A DNA stretch of 38,217 nucleotides from NCBI GenBank assembly GCA_024642705.1, contig JAHEAQ010000010.1, positions 56,227-94,443 of the forward strand, read 5' to 3'. How positions within the stretch are numbered: position 1 is the first letter of the stretch; every line of letters begins with the position of its first letter. The notes below the pieces were generated by a model. It was not told the origin of the DNA. It did not search any database and saw only the letters and a program-made list of their open reading frames with translations. The stretch is from Bacteroidota bacterium. GTDB taxonomy: Bacteria > Bacteroidota > Bacteroidia > Chitinophagales > Saprospiraceae. Positions 1 through 7,218 of the stretch are shown here, one piece after another. Position numbers and translations under genes: made by a program.

Positions 1-109
1 TGTTTGGGAATTTTTATCTAGGCAATCTCATTTTGGAATTAAATGATTTATCAATTTATTTTGGTTTTTCTAATTGCATGTTTTATTAAAATTAGCTTTT
101 ATAATTATA

Positions 110-217
110 TTTGGCTGTATATGAAATTAAATATTGCCATAAGCTTATATTATACTAAGATTTGGCAAATAATATATTCATAATTCGCCAAATATCCATA
201 AATAATATAGATTTGGC
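110..217. repeat. 51-bp-phased TTTGGC / GCCA array upstream of the AAA ATPase
   Basis: TTTGGC occurs at 110-115, 161-166 and 212-217, exactly 51 bases apart. The inverted form GCCA lies between them at 136-139 and 187-190 (extended to GCCAAAT in the second), also 51 bases apart. The layout is therefore two units of a 51-bp repeat plus the start of a third, with each inverted copy 26 bases after the direct one. A weaker TTTGGT at 60-65 may be a decayed older copy. The array ends 16 bases before the ATG of the ATPase, so a role in controlling that gene is likely by position, but this is inference. Confidence 0.6.
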
Positions 218-233
218 TAATAATAAGTATTTT

Positions 234-1658
234 ATGCACAAAATTATTGGCAGGAAAAGGGAAATTCAACAATTCCAAAAACTATTGCAAAGCAAGAAGT
301 CCGAATTTGTTGCTGTCTACGGAAGAAGAAGAGTAGGTAAAACTTTTCTAATTAGAGAATATTTCAATTATACTTTTGATTTTCAACACACAGGACTTTC
401 GAAAGGCAATACGGAACAGCAATTGATCAATTTTCACAATAGTTTATTGCGACAAAATTCATCTTATTCAGAACCCATACCTCATAATTGGTTGACAGCG
501 TTCCAATCCTTAATCACTCTAATTGAAAAAAAAGAATGTGCCTCAAAAAAAATTATATTTTTAGATGAATTGCCATGGCTGGATACAGCAAAATCTGATT
601 TTATGATGGGACTTGAACATTTTTGGAATGGATGGGCAAGCAATAGACAAGACATTATATTAATAACATCTGGCTCAGCTGCATCCTGGATGATCAATAC
701 CTTGATTAATGCAGATGGTGGGTTGCACAATAGAATCACAGAAAGGATGAAGTTGTTGCCCTTTGATCTGAATGAAACAGAGCAACTTTTAAGTTCAAAG
801 AATTGTGTATTGGATAAATATCAAATTCTTCAGTTGTACATGGTAATGGGGGGAATTCCTTTTTATCTGGATGCAATATCATCTGAAAAAAGTGCCAATC
901 AGAATATAGAAAAAATGTGCTTTCGCAAAGGAGCAATCCTTCAGACTGAATATAAAAATCTATTGGCATCCTTATTTAAAAAATCCGAAAATCATGAAAA
1001 AATAGTCTTTGCTTTATCAAGCAAAGTAAAAGGAATGACTAGAAATGAAATTGTGAGTAAAACTAAATTAAGTTCAGGGGGAGGACTTACCAATCTGCTG
1101 AATGAGCTTGAAGAAAGCGGATTTATTGCAAGTTATTCTCCTTTTAACAATAAGACCAAAGAAACCATATATCGTTTGTCTGACTTCTATTGTATGTTTT
1201 ACCACCGATTTATAAAAGACAATACAAATTTTGACGAAGGCATTTGGTTGAACGCCCTAGACAATCCGTCGCATAGAGCATGGGCTGGATACACATTTGA
1301 ACAAATTTGCCTTTCACATACTGTGCAAATAAAGAAAGCCTTGGGAATAAGCGGAGTTCAAACGTCTGTTTCTTCGTGGACAAGCAGAACATCAGCAAAG
1401 GGAGCTCAAGTGGACTTGGTAATTGACAGGCGGGATCAAGTTGTCAATTTATGTGAAGCGAAATTTTCAATAAATCCCTATACAATAACCAAGTCCTATG
1501 CGGATAATCTTCGAAATAAAATAGGCGCTTTTAAGGCTGAAACTAAAACTCGAAAATCAATATTTATGACAATGATTACTACTTTCGGATTGCAGAAAAA
1601 TGAATATTCCTCTTCATTGGTGCAAAATTCAATTTCAATGGAAGAATTATTTGATTAA
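234..1658 (+). CDS. AAA-family ATPase with C-terminal DUF234 nuclease-like domain
   Basis: A 474-residue soluble ATPase. The Walker A motif GRRRVGKT is at residues 30-37 and Walker B IIFLDE at 107-112. The C-terminal third resembles DUF234, with a PD-(D/E)xK-like pattern: Asp394 in QVDLVID and Glu408-Ala-Lys410 in CEAKF. A winged-helix-like stretch (KGMTRNEIVSKTKLSSGG) lies between. The ATG at 234 is chosen because it places the conserved IIGRKREI start at the N-terminus. An upstream in-frame TTG at 162 falls inside the TTTGGC repeat array and is unlikely. The family is common in archaea and Bacteroidota and its physiological role is poorly known. The gene is convergent with the serine hydrolase (22 bases apart). 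The family call is firm; the function is not assigned. Confidence 0.88.
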   Translation: MHKIIGRKREIQQFQKLLQSKKSEFVAVYGRRRVGKTFLIREYFNYTFDFQHTGLSKGNTEQQLINFHNSLLRQNSSYSEPIPHNWLTAFQSLITLIEKKECASKKIIFLDELPWLDTAKSDFMMGLEHFWNGWASNRQDIILITSGSAASWMINTLINADGGLHNRITERMKLLPFDLNETEQLLSSKNCVLDKYQILQLYMVMGGIPFYLDAISSEKSANQNIEKMCFRKGAILQTEYKNLLASLFKKSENHEKIVFALSSKVKGMTRNEIVSKTKLSSGGGLTNLLNELEESGFIASYSPFNNKTKETIYRLSDFYCMFYHRFIKDNTNFDEGIWLNALDNPSHRAWAGYTFEQICLSHTVQIKKALGISGVQTSVSSWTSRTSAKGAQVDLVIDRRDQVVNLCEAKFSINPYTITKSYADNLRNKIGAFKAETKTRKSIFMTMITTFGLQKNEYSSSLVQNSISMEELFD

Positions 1659-1680
1659 TTGCAAAAGTAGTGGTTGTCTT

Positions 1681-3399
1681 TTACTTTATCTTTTTGGCTA
1701 ATGTTTCACCACCTTGATACAATGTCAAACTATCAATTTTGCCCATATCATCTTTATTAAAAGTGATCTGAGCATCGACAATTTTGCTGTAAAACCTATT
1801 TTCAGTAGCCGGAAAAATTTCACTTTTTGATTGGCCTGTTGGATAAATAAACATCTTTTCTCCTTCTCTGGAAATGGTTAAAATAAAATTTGGGGTTAAT
1901 TGATATTCTCCAATGTATGAATCAAGAGTTTCAATAGAAATATTTATATTTTTACTATCTATATTTTCCCCTAATTCACTCAATTTTGAAATGCCATTCA
2001 GGTTATTAGGATTGAATTCAATGGATTTTTTGTAATTGAGAATCGCATTTGTGGTATCTCCCTTCGTCAATAAAGCTTCGCCCATACTATCATAGGCATT
2101 CCAGGAAGAAGGATTGTGTTTTTTATTGAAATTGAATATTTCAAGTGCGGATTCAATATTATTTTCTCTTAATAATTGATATCCCAAGTTATTAATACCC
2201 ATTTCGTCAACAACATATTTTTGACTTTCTGAGGCTATCATTTCGTTTCCTTTGATAATTACTTCATTAATTTCCTGTGTAAGTAGCAATTTATTCAATA
2301 TGGAAGAAATTGGTATTTTCGGCAGTTCAAAATCGGACCCGTTTAAAATATTATTTAGAGCATTAGTTATTCCGCCCATTTCAACACTTGCCCCTTTATT
2401 TGTTAATAAAATGTAAGAATTATGGTTTTTTATATCTCTTCTAATATATGTCCTAAAACCATTCAAGCTTCCAGAATGCGCTACTATTTTGTTTCCGTTC
2501 GAAAGGTTTACACCCCAACCATAGCCATAATTTGACTCTTCTCCGTTGTTTAATATAAATGGAGAAAAAGCTTCTTCTAAAGTAGATTGTGAGACCAATT
2601 TTTCAGTATATAGTGATTGATCCCATTTGAAAAGATCTTCAAGATTTGAAAATATTCCTCCAGCACCTGTAGTTAATATTTCATAATCATCTAAACCTCC
2701 TGTCGCATTAAAACCAATTGCTCTATTTGAAACATTAGGCTTGGAGGCATCAAAAACCAAAGTGTGTTCCATTCCAAGCGGTTCAAAAATGTTTTTTTTC
2801 ATAAAAATATGAAATGGTATTCCAGAAACTTTTTCTACTATAAGCGCCAAACAAACATAACCTCCGTTACTGTACGAATATTTTTCTCCTGGCTTGAAAT
2901 CCAATGAATCTTGTTGAATTAAAAGATCAATCACATCTTTATTTGTTAATCCAGGTTTGTATGCATTTAAGTTGTAATGGTCTGGAATGCCAGATGTGTG
3001 GGTCATTAAGTTTCGAATGGTTACATTTTCTGCATAAGATGGAAATTCAGGCAAATACTTTGAAAGTTTATCTGAATAAGACAGCATATTCCTTTCTTTC
3101 AGGATCATGATTGCCATTGTAGTAAATTGTTTGGATACGGAGCAAAGATAAAATACAGATCCTGGTGTCAAAGGTTCAAGCGTTTCTAAATTTGAATAGC
3201 CAAGTGCATTTTTATAGATTTCATTGCCATTTTCAGATACTAAAATTGTTCCATTGAACATGTCATAATCATAACAATGATTCATCAAGAGGTCTATATT
3301 TTTAGCTTTGGAAGTCTGTTTATCTGCTTCATTTTCTTGAGCAAATAAGGTATTAAAAGAAAAGGTCAAGAAAAATATAAGAATGGAAAAATTTTTCAT
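1681..3399 (-). CDS. Secreted serine hydrolase (beta-lactamase/PBP class C fold) with TPR repeats
   Basis: A 572-residue exported protein with a signal peptide ending near FNTLFAQ (residue 21). The beta-lactamase-related serine hydrolase core spans about residues 35-350. The catalytic motifs are SVSK at 87-90 (SxxK with nucleophile Ser87), YSN at 176-178 and HSG at 308-310. Two TPR-like helical repeats follow (about 400-470), then a C-terminal beta-rich domain (about 490-572) like the small domain found after many such hydrolases. The family includes esterases, D-aminopeptidases and peptidoglycan carboxypeptidases, so the substrate cannot be read. The TPRs suggest a protein partner. It probably acts in the periplasm or on the surface and stands alone. 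Confidence 0.88.
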   Translation of the reverse strand: MKNFSILIFFLTFSFNTLFAQENEADKQTSKAKNIDLLMNHCYDYDMFNGTILVSENGNEIYKNALGYSNLETLEPLTPGSVFYLCSVSKQFTTMAIMILKERNMLSYSDKLSKYLPEFPSYAENVTIRNLMTHTSGIPDHYNLNAYKPGLTNKDVIDLLIQQDSLDFKPGEKYSYSNGGYVCLALIVEKVSGIPFHIFMKKNIFEPLGMEHTLVFDASKPNVSNRAIGFNATGGLDDYEILTTGAGGIFSNLEDLFKWDQSLYTEKLVSQSTLEEAFSPFILNNGEESNYGYGWGVNLSNGNKIVAHSGSLNGFRTYIRRDIKNHNSYILLTNKGASVEMGGITNALNNILNGSDFELPKIPISSILNKLLLTQEINEVIIKGNEMIASESQKYVVDEMGINNLGYQLLRENNIESALEIFNFNKKHNPSSWNAYDSMGEALLTKGDTTNAILNYKKSIEFNPNNLNGISKLSELGENIDSKNINISIETLDSYIGEYQLTPNFILTISREGEKMFIYPTGQSKSEIFPATENRFYSKIVDAQITFNKDDMGKIDSLTLYQGGETLAKKIK

Positions 3400-3473
3400 T
3401 TTTTTGGTTTATTGATGTAAGATTATGAACCAAATATAATTAAAAATACAGCGAAAAAGTTACAAATAGATTC

Positions 3474-3498
3474 ATGTTGAATTGAAAAAAATCAACAT
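3474..3498. promoter_or_regulatory. Inverted repeat ATGTTGA-N11-TCAACAT
   Basis: Perfect 7-base arms (3474-3480 and 3492-3498) flank an A-rich 11-base spacer. The site lies in the 246-base gap between the divergent serine hydrolase and Gfo/Idh/MocA genes, 75 bases before the hydrolase start. It could be an operator or a leader hairpin. Nothing else in the gap looks like a gene. Confidence 0.3.
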
Positions 3499-3645
3499 TT
3501 AAATAAAAAATCACAAAATTTTGATAGCCAAATTTCAAAATCGGTGCATAAATTGCGGATTTTGAGAAAATATCGAATTGAAACTTTTGGAATAAAAATG
3601 GTAAATTCTGAAAAAATTAATACCTTAAAGTCAAAATAATAAAAT

Positions 3646-5088
3646 ATGGCAAAGAAGACTTCAAGAAGGACATTCATCAAACAATCGGGATTAAGCGTTG
3701 GTGGAATAATGATTGTACCTAGAGAAATATTAGGAGGAAAAGGTTTTACCTCTGCAAATGATAAATTAAATATTGCTGCGGTAGGTGCTGGAGGAAAAGG
3801 CTTTAGCGATATTCGGGATGCATCAGGATATAGCGATGTTACAAAATCTGCGAAAGAAAATGTAGTTGCATTGTGCGATGTAAGCTTCAAAGAAGCAGAA
3901 CGAGCCTTTAAGATGTTTCCAAAAGCTGCCAAATACAAGGATTATCGAATTATGCTTGGAGAGATGGGTGATAAAATTGATGCTGTTACAGTATCTACAC
4001 CTGACCATATGCATGCCGTAATTGCAATGGAAGCTATGAAAATGGGTAAACATGTATATGTCCAAAAGCCTCTAACGCATGATGTTTATGAAGCTAGAAT
4101 GCTAACAGAAGCTGCTGAAAAATATAATATTGTCACACAGATGGGCAATCAAGGGTCATCAGGAGAAGGAATAAGAAAAGTATGCGAGTGGATTTGGTCT
4201 GGAGCAATAGGCGAAGTTAGAGAAGTACATTGTTGGACAGATAGGCCAGTTTGGGAGCAAGGAATGACTATGCCGAAAGAAAAAATGGATGTTCCAGATT
4301 ATTTGGATTGGGATCTTTGGCTTGGAACAGCGCCGAAAAGACCATATCATGGAATGTACCAACCATTCAATTGGAGAGGCTGGTGGGATTTTGGAACTGG
4401 AGCTCTCGGGGATATGGCATGCCATATTATGGATCCTGTTGTAAAATCATTAAAATTGAAATATCCAGATTCAGTTCAAGCTATTGCGCCTTTCAAGAAA
4501 GTAGATTGGAGTAGAGTAGATTCTCATGACAGTCCGCCTGTAGGTTGTATGGTTTATTATGATTTCCCTGAACGAGATGGAATGCCTCCAGTTAAGTTGA
4601 CATGGTATGATGGTGGATTGCAACCTCCAAGACCTGATGAGTTAGCGGATGATGAACCAATGGGAAACACTGATGGTGGTGTATTGTTTGTAGGTAGTAG
4701 CGGTAAATTAATGTGCGACTGCTATGGTGCAAATCCGCGATTGTTACCTGCTAAAGTGAATGACGAATTTGAACAACCTGAGGAAACCATTCCAAGGATG
4801 AAAGAAGAAAATCATCAAAGGAATTGGATTGCTGCAATTAGAGGCGAGGCTACAGCCACTTCTGATTTTGATTATGCTGGTCCTTTTTCTGAAATCGTAC
4901 TGATGGGGAACTTAGCCATTCGTAGCTTGTATACCACAGAAGAGAGAATGGATCGCGGAAATAAATACCAAGCATACACAGGTGTCGGTAAGAAATTGAA
5001 ATGGGATGGTATTAATATGAAAATCACGAATTATGAATTGGCAAATCAATTTGTTAAACGAGATTATAGCGGCAAATACAGTTTATAG
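3646..5088 (+). CDS. Tat-exported Gfo/Idh/MocA family oxidoreductase
   Basis: A 480-residue NAD(P)-dependent sugar or cyclitol oxidoreductase. The N-terminus carries a twin-arginine signal (SRRTFIKQ, residues 6-13), which predicts export of the folded, cofactor-loaded enzyme. The Rossmann nucleotide loop is AAVGAGGKG at 44-52. The strand motif HVYVQKP replaces the classical EKP with QKP, a form I recall from the exported Bacteroidota branch, which keeps the catalytic Lys. The C-terminal half has the usual GDMACHIMDP segment of the family. Such enzymes oxidise or epimerise sugars and inositols; the substrate is unknown. It is a single gene with a strong terminator 53 bases downstream. The ATG at 3646 begins directly before the Tat signal. 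Confidence 0.9.
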   Translation: MAKKTSRRTFIKQSGLSVGGIMIVPREILGGKGFTSANDKLNIAAVGAGGKGFSDIRDASGYSDVTKSAKENVVALCDVSFKEAERAFKMFPKAAKYKDYRIMLGEMGDKIDAVTVSTPDHMHAVIAMEAMKMGKHVYVQKPLTHDVYEARMLTEAAEKYNIVTQMGNQGSSGEGIRKVCEWIWSGAIGEVREVHCWTDRPVWEQGMTMPKEKMDVPDYLDWDLWLGTAPKRPYHGMYQPFNWRGWWDFGTGALGDMACHIMDPVVKSLKLKYPDSVQAIAPFKKVDWSRVDSHDSPPVGCMVYYDFPERDGMPPVKLTWYDGGLQPPRPDELADDEPMGNTDGGVLFVGSSGKLMCDCYGANPRLLPAKVNDEFEQPEETIPRMKEENHQRNWIAAIRGEATATSDFDYAGPFSEIVLMGNLAIRSLYTTEERMDRGNKYQAYTGVGKKLKWDGINMKITNYELANQFVKRDYSGKYSL

Positions 5089-5140
5089 TTAATTAGAAAT
5101 TGAATTAATAAAAAAATGCTAAAAGCATAATTTTAGCAAC

Positions 5141-5178
5141 AAAAAGTGGAGCCAATTAAATTAGCTCCACTTTTTTTT
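5141..5178 (+). terminator. Rho-independent terminator after the Gfo/Idh/MocA gene
   Basis: Stem AAAAGTGGAGC (5142-5152) pairs with GCTCCACTTTT (5164-5174) around an 11-base loop and runs into eight T residues (5171-5178). It lies 53 bases past the stop of the oxidoreductase and points in its direction. Confidence 0.88.
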
Positions 5179-5335
5179 GTCATAAATCAACGCTTAATAT
5201 TTCTTCTTTATTTTTTTCAACAAGTTCTTAAATGTCTAGGATTTAGATAATGCTTAGAATACCAGTGCTCATTTATTTTAAAGTTTAAATATTTGAATTT
5301 TTAACTACTAATTAGTACAAAAAAATCGGATTTTT

Positions 5336-5878
5336 TCAAATAGCCTTATCGTACGCTTCTTTGAGCCAATCAATTAATTCTTGGTCGATTTCTTCTTTTG
5401 ATGTGATTTGAACCCTATGTGTGCACATTGCACCAAAAGGACCTGAATTTCCAAGTCTTTCTGTATATGGTTTGTCTTTTAATTTTATTCCCAGGTCAAT
5501 TCTTGTTTTGGTTGAAGGCTGAATCAATGCAAATTGCTTTTTTCGTATCAGACTGACATTTGCCTTTTTTGGTGTTTGGATGATATCGTCACCAAATTTT
5601 TCTACTATTGATATTAAATTTTCATAAATAGGAATTAATGCCTCTTTACCTTGATATTGATTGCTAACTAAATCATCTGGTTCATCCGACGATTCCTTAG
5701 ATAAATGGATTATGGTATTTGCAAAACCATGTGTCACACCGTGTTCTTTTTTTAGAAAGTTCATAGCTTCTGTATGCTTGGTGAAAGTTTTGGTCTTAAG
5801 AATAGCTTTCCACTCTTTTAAAGATTTGCCAGTTTTCTCAGGCATATTATCAATCATTGTTTTTAAAGCGGGATCCAT
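5336..5878 (-). CDS. DUF4287 / DUF5655 domain protein
   Basis: A 180-residue soluble protein. Residues 1-60 match DUF4287, a small helical domain (TMIDNMPEKTGKSLKEW, then KKEHGVTHGFANTI). Residues 85-178 match DUF5655 (IYENLISIVEKFG, then SLIRKKQFALIQPSTKTRIDLG). The ATG at 5878 is chosen because it starts at MDPALKTMI, the usual family N-terminus; an upstream ATG at 5917 would add 13 unconserved residues. DUF5655 modules are seen alone or next to DUF4287 in many bacteria and are sometimes annotated as transport-related, but no activity is established to my knowledge. It has no signal peptide and is a single gene. Confidence 0.82.
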   Translation of the reverse strand: MDPALKTMIDNMPEKTGKSLKEWKAILKTKTFTKHTEAMNFLKKEHGVTHGFANTIIHLSKESSDEPDDLVSNQYQGKEALIPIYENLISIVEKFGDDIIQTPKKANVSLIRKKQFALIQPSTKTRIDLGIKLKDKPYTERLGNSGPFGAMCTHRVQITSKEEIDQELIDWLKEAYDKAI

Positions 5879-5954
5879 TTTTTGTATTTTAAGCGGTAAA
5901 TAGCATAATGATTTCAATAAATTGATGAATTTTCAATCAATTTTCACTTGTAAA

Positions 5955-6001
5955 ATAAAAAAAGACCTTTAGAATTCATAATAATTGAATTCTAAAGGTC
6001 C
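5955..6001 (-). terminator. Rho-independent terminator after the DUF6970 lipoprotein gene
   Basis: A perfect 15-base stem (5964-5978 pairs with 5986-6000, GACCTTTAGAATTCA) has a 7-base loop. On the minus strand it runs into seven T residues (5957-5963), so it closes transcription coming from the small lipoprotein gene. Confidence 0.88.
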
Positions 6002-6060
6002 TTCTAACCAACAAATTTATTTATGAAGCTTATTTTTAGCTTAATTTTTTAAAATTATTC

Positions 6061-6408
6061 TTATTGTTTCCAAATCACTTTGATTTCTTCTGCATTACTG
6101 AAAGGTTCGCCCCTACAGTCACTTATTCCCAATATGGTCCCAAGAGTACAAATAAGCTCGCATTTCCTATTAAATATCTCAAATCCAGCATCGCTGAAAC
6201 AATTTGAAGGTGTGAATAGGTATACGGTTTCATCTTGAAACTTATATTGTGTAACCTTTGCACCTGCTTCACAAATTTCATTCATTTCTTTTTCAAATAC
6301 TTCTATTTTATCTTGAATACAATTTGGAATTCTGTTGTCTAGTATAACTGGAAATTTTTCGCAACCAACGAAAACAAAAATTAATAATGCTATAAATATA
6401 TTTTTCAT
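6061..6408 (-). CDS. Small lipoprotein, DUF6970-like
   Basis: A 115-residue lipoprotein with a short hydrophobic signal and a lipobox VGC (Cys16). The mature part has paired cysteines (CIQDK, EICEAG, SNCFSDAG, RKCELICTLG, SDCRGEPFS) and the segment VTQYKFQDETVYLFTPSNC, which matches the DUF6970 pattern in Bacteroidota lipoproteins: a YKF/YxF strand, VYLF, then Cys. No enzymatic motif is visible. It is a single gene with its own terminator and is probably anchored in the outer or inner membrane facing the periplasm. Function unknown. Confidence 0.8.
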   Translation of the reverse strand: MKNIFIALLIFVFVGCEKFPVILDNRIPNCIQDKIEVFEKEMNEICEAGAKVTQYKFQDETVYLFTPSNCFSDAGFEIFNRKCELICTLGTILGISDCRGEPFSNAEEIKVIWKQ

Positions 6409-6543
6409 ATCTTCTTTTTCTTAAAGACTCCATTTTTATATAAAAGGTTTGAAAATTTAAAGTTTTTTTTGAAAAAATTGCTGAATTCAAATGGCAGCAA
6501 CTATTTTTCGTTTCTGATGTTAGACTATTTTAATTAATAATTT

Positions 6544-7083
6544 ATGGGAAAAATTAAAGTTTTGGTATTTGGCGCAAGTAGCAGTATTCATTCTATTAAC
6601 AAACAATTAGCTGTTTTTGCCGGAAGTTTATTAGATAAATGTGAAGTTACCGTTATCGATTTGAATGATTTTGAAATGCCAATTTTCAGTGTTGACAAGG
6701 AAGAATCTATCGGTATTCCCGAAAAAGCACATAATTTCAAGGAAGCAGTAAAGTCTCATAATGGGTTAATTATTTCTATGGCTGAACACAATGGAGCGTA
6801 CAGCGCGGCTTTCAAAAATATTTTTGATTGGGTATCCAGAATGGATGGGACAGTTTGGGAAAACAAACCAATTTTATTACTTGCAACTTCGGAGGGCAAG
6901 AGAGGTGGAGCTTCAGTTTTGCAAATAGCAGCTAACAGGTTTCCTTTCAATGGAGGAAAAATTATAAATACATTTTCTTTGCCTTCATTCTACACTAATT
7001 TCGAGCCCTCTAAAGGAATTATAGAAGCTGAAAAACTTCAGGAATTGAAAAATCTTGTTGCGGATTTTGAAAATCAACTTTAA
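6544..7083 (+). CDS. NAD(P)H-dependent FMN reductase (flavodoxin-like)
   Basis: A 179-residue cytoplasmic flavodoxin-fold reductase. The FMN phosphate loop is FGASSSIHSINKQLA (residues 9-23). The flavin-binding segment is MAEHNGAYSAAFKNIFDW (about 79-96), matching the family's EYNxSxxxxxKNxxDW. A third flavin-side loop is TSEGKRGGA. Members use NAD(P)H to reduce FMN, quinones or azo dyes. It is a single gene. A possible Bacteroidota promoter (TTG at 6478 and TATTTTTC at 6502, 21 bases apart) precedes it but departs from consensus. No clear terminator follows. Confidence 0.9.
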   Translation: MGKIKVLVFGASSSIHSINKQLAVFAGSLLDKCEVTVIDLNDFEMPIFSVDKEESIGIPEKAHNFKEAVKSHNGLIISMAEHNGAYSAAFKNIFDWVSRMDGTVWENKPILLLATSEGKRGGASVLQIAANRFPFNGGKIINTFSLPSFYTNFEPSKGIIEAEKLQELKNLVADFENQL

Positions 7084-7218
7084 TAGATAATCTAAGGTAT
7101 TTTTCTTATTTGGTGTTATAAAATGATTTAACTTACCACTTCATTTTATGAAAAAGGACATATAAAGTAACATCTTCCTTTCCTTTTCGTTCTTATCCTT
7201 ATAAATTGATGCCGTTAT

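Noticed and set aside
162-233. N-terminal extension of the AAA ATPase from a TTG at 162
   Set aside because: It lies inside the TTTGGC repeat array, is not typical of the family, and a good ATG follows at 234.
3492-3938. 148-codon open frame on the minus strand
   Set aside because: It mostly overlaps the clear Gfo/Idh/MocA gene in antisense, has low-complexity content and no recognisable domain.
6308-6490. 60-codon minus-strand frame overlapping the lipoprotein start
   Set aside because: It is an alternative frame over the DUF6970 lipoprotein signal peptide and lacks its own features.
7118-7149. Hairpin ATAAAATGA / TCATTTTAT after the FMN reductase gene
   Set aside because: The stem is almost all A-T, the loop is 14 bases and no T tract follows, so it is not supported as a terminator.
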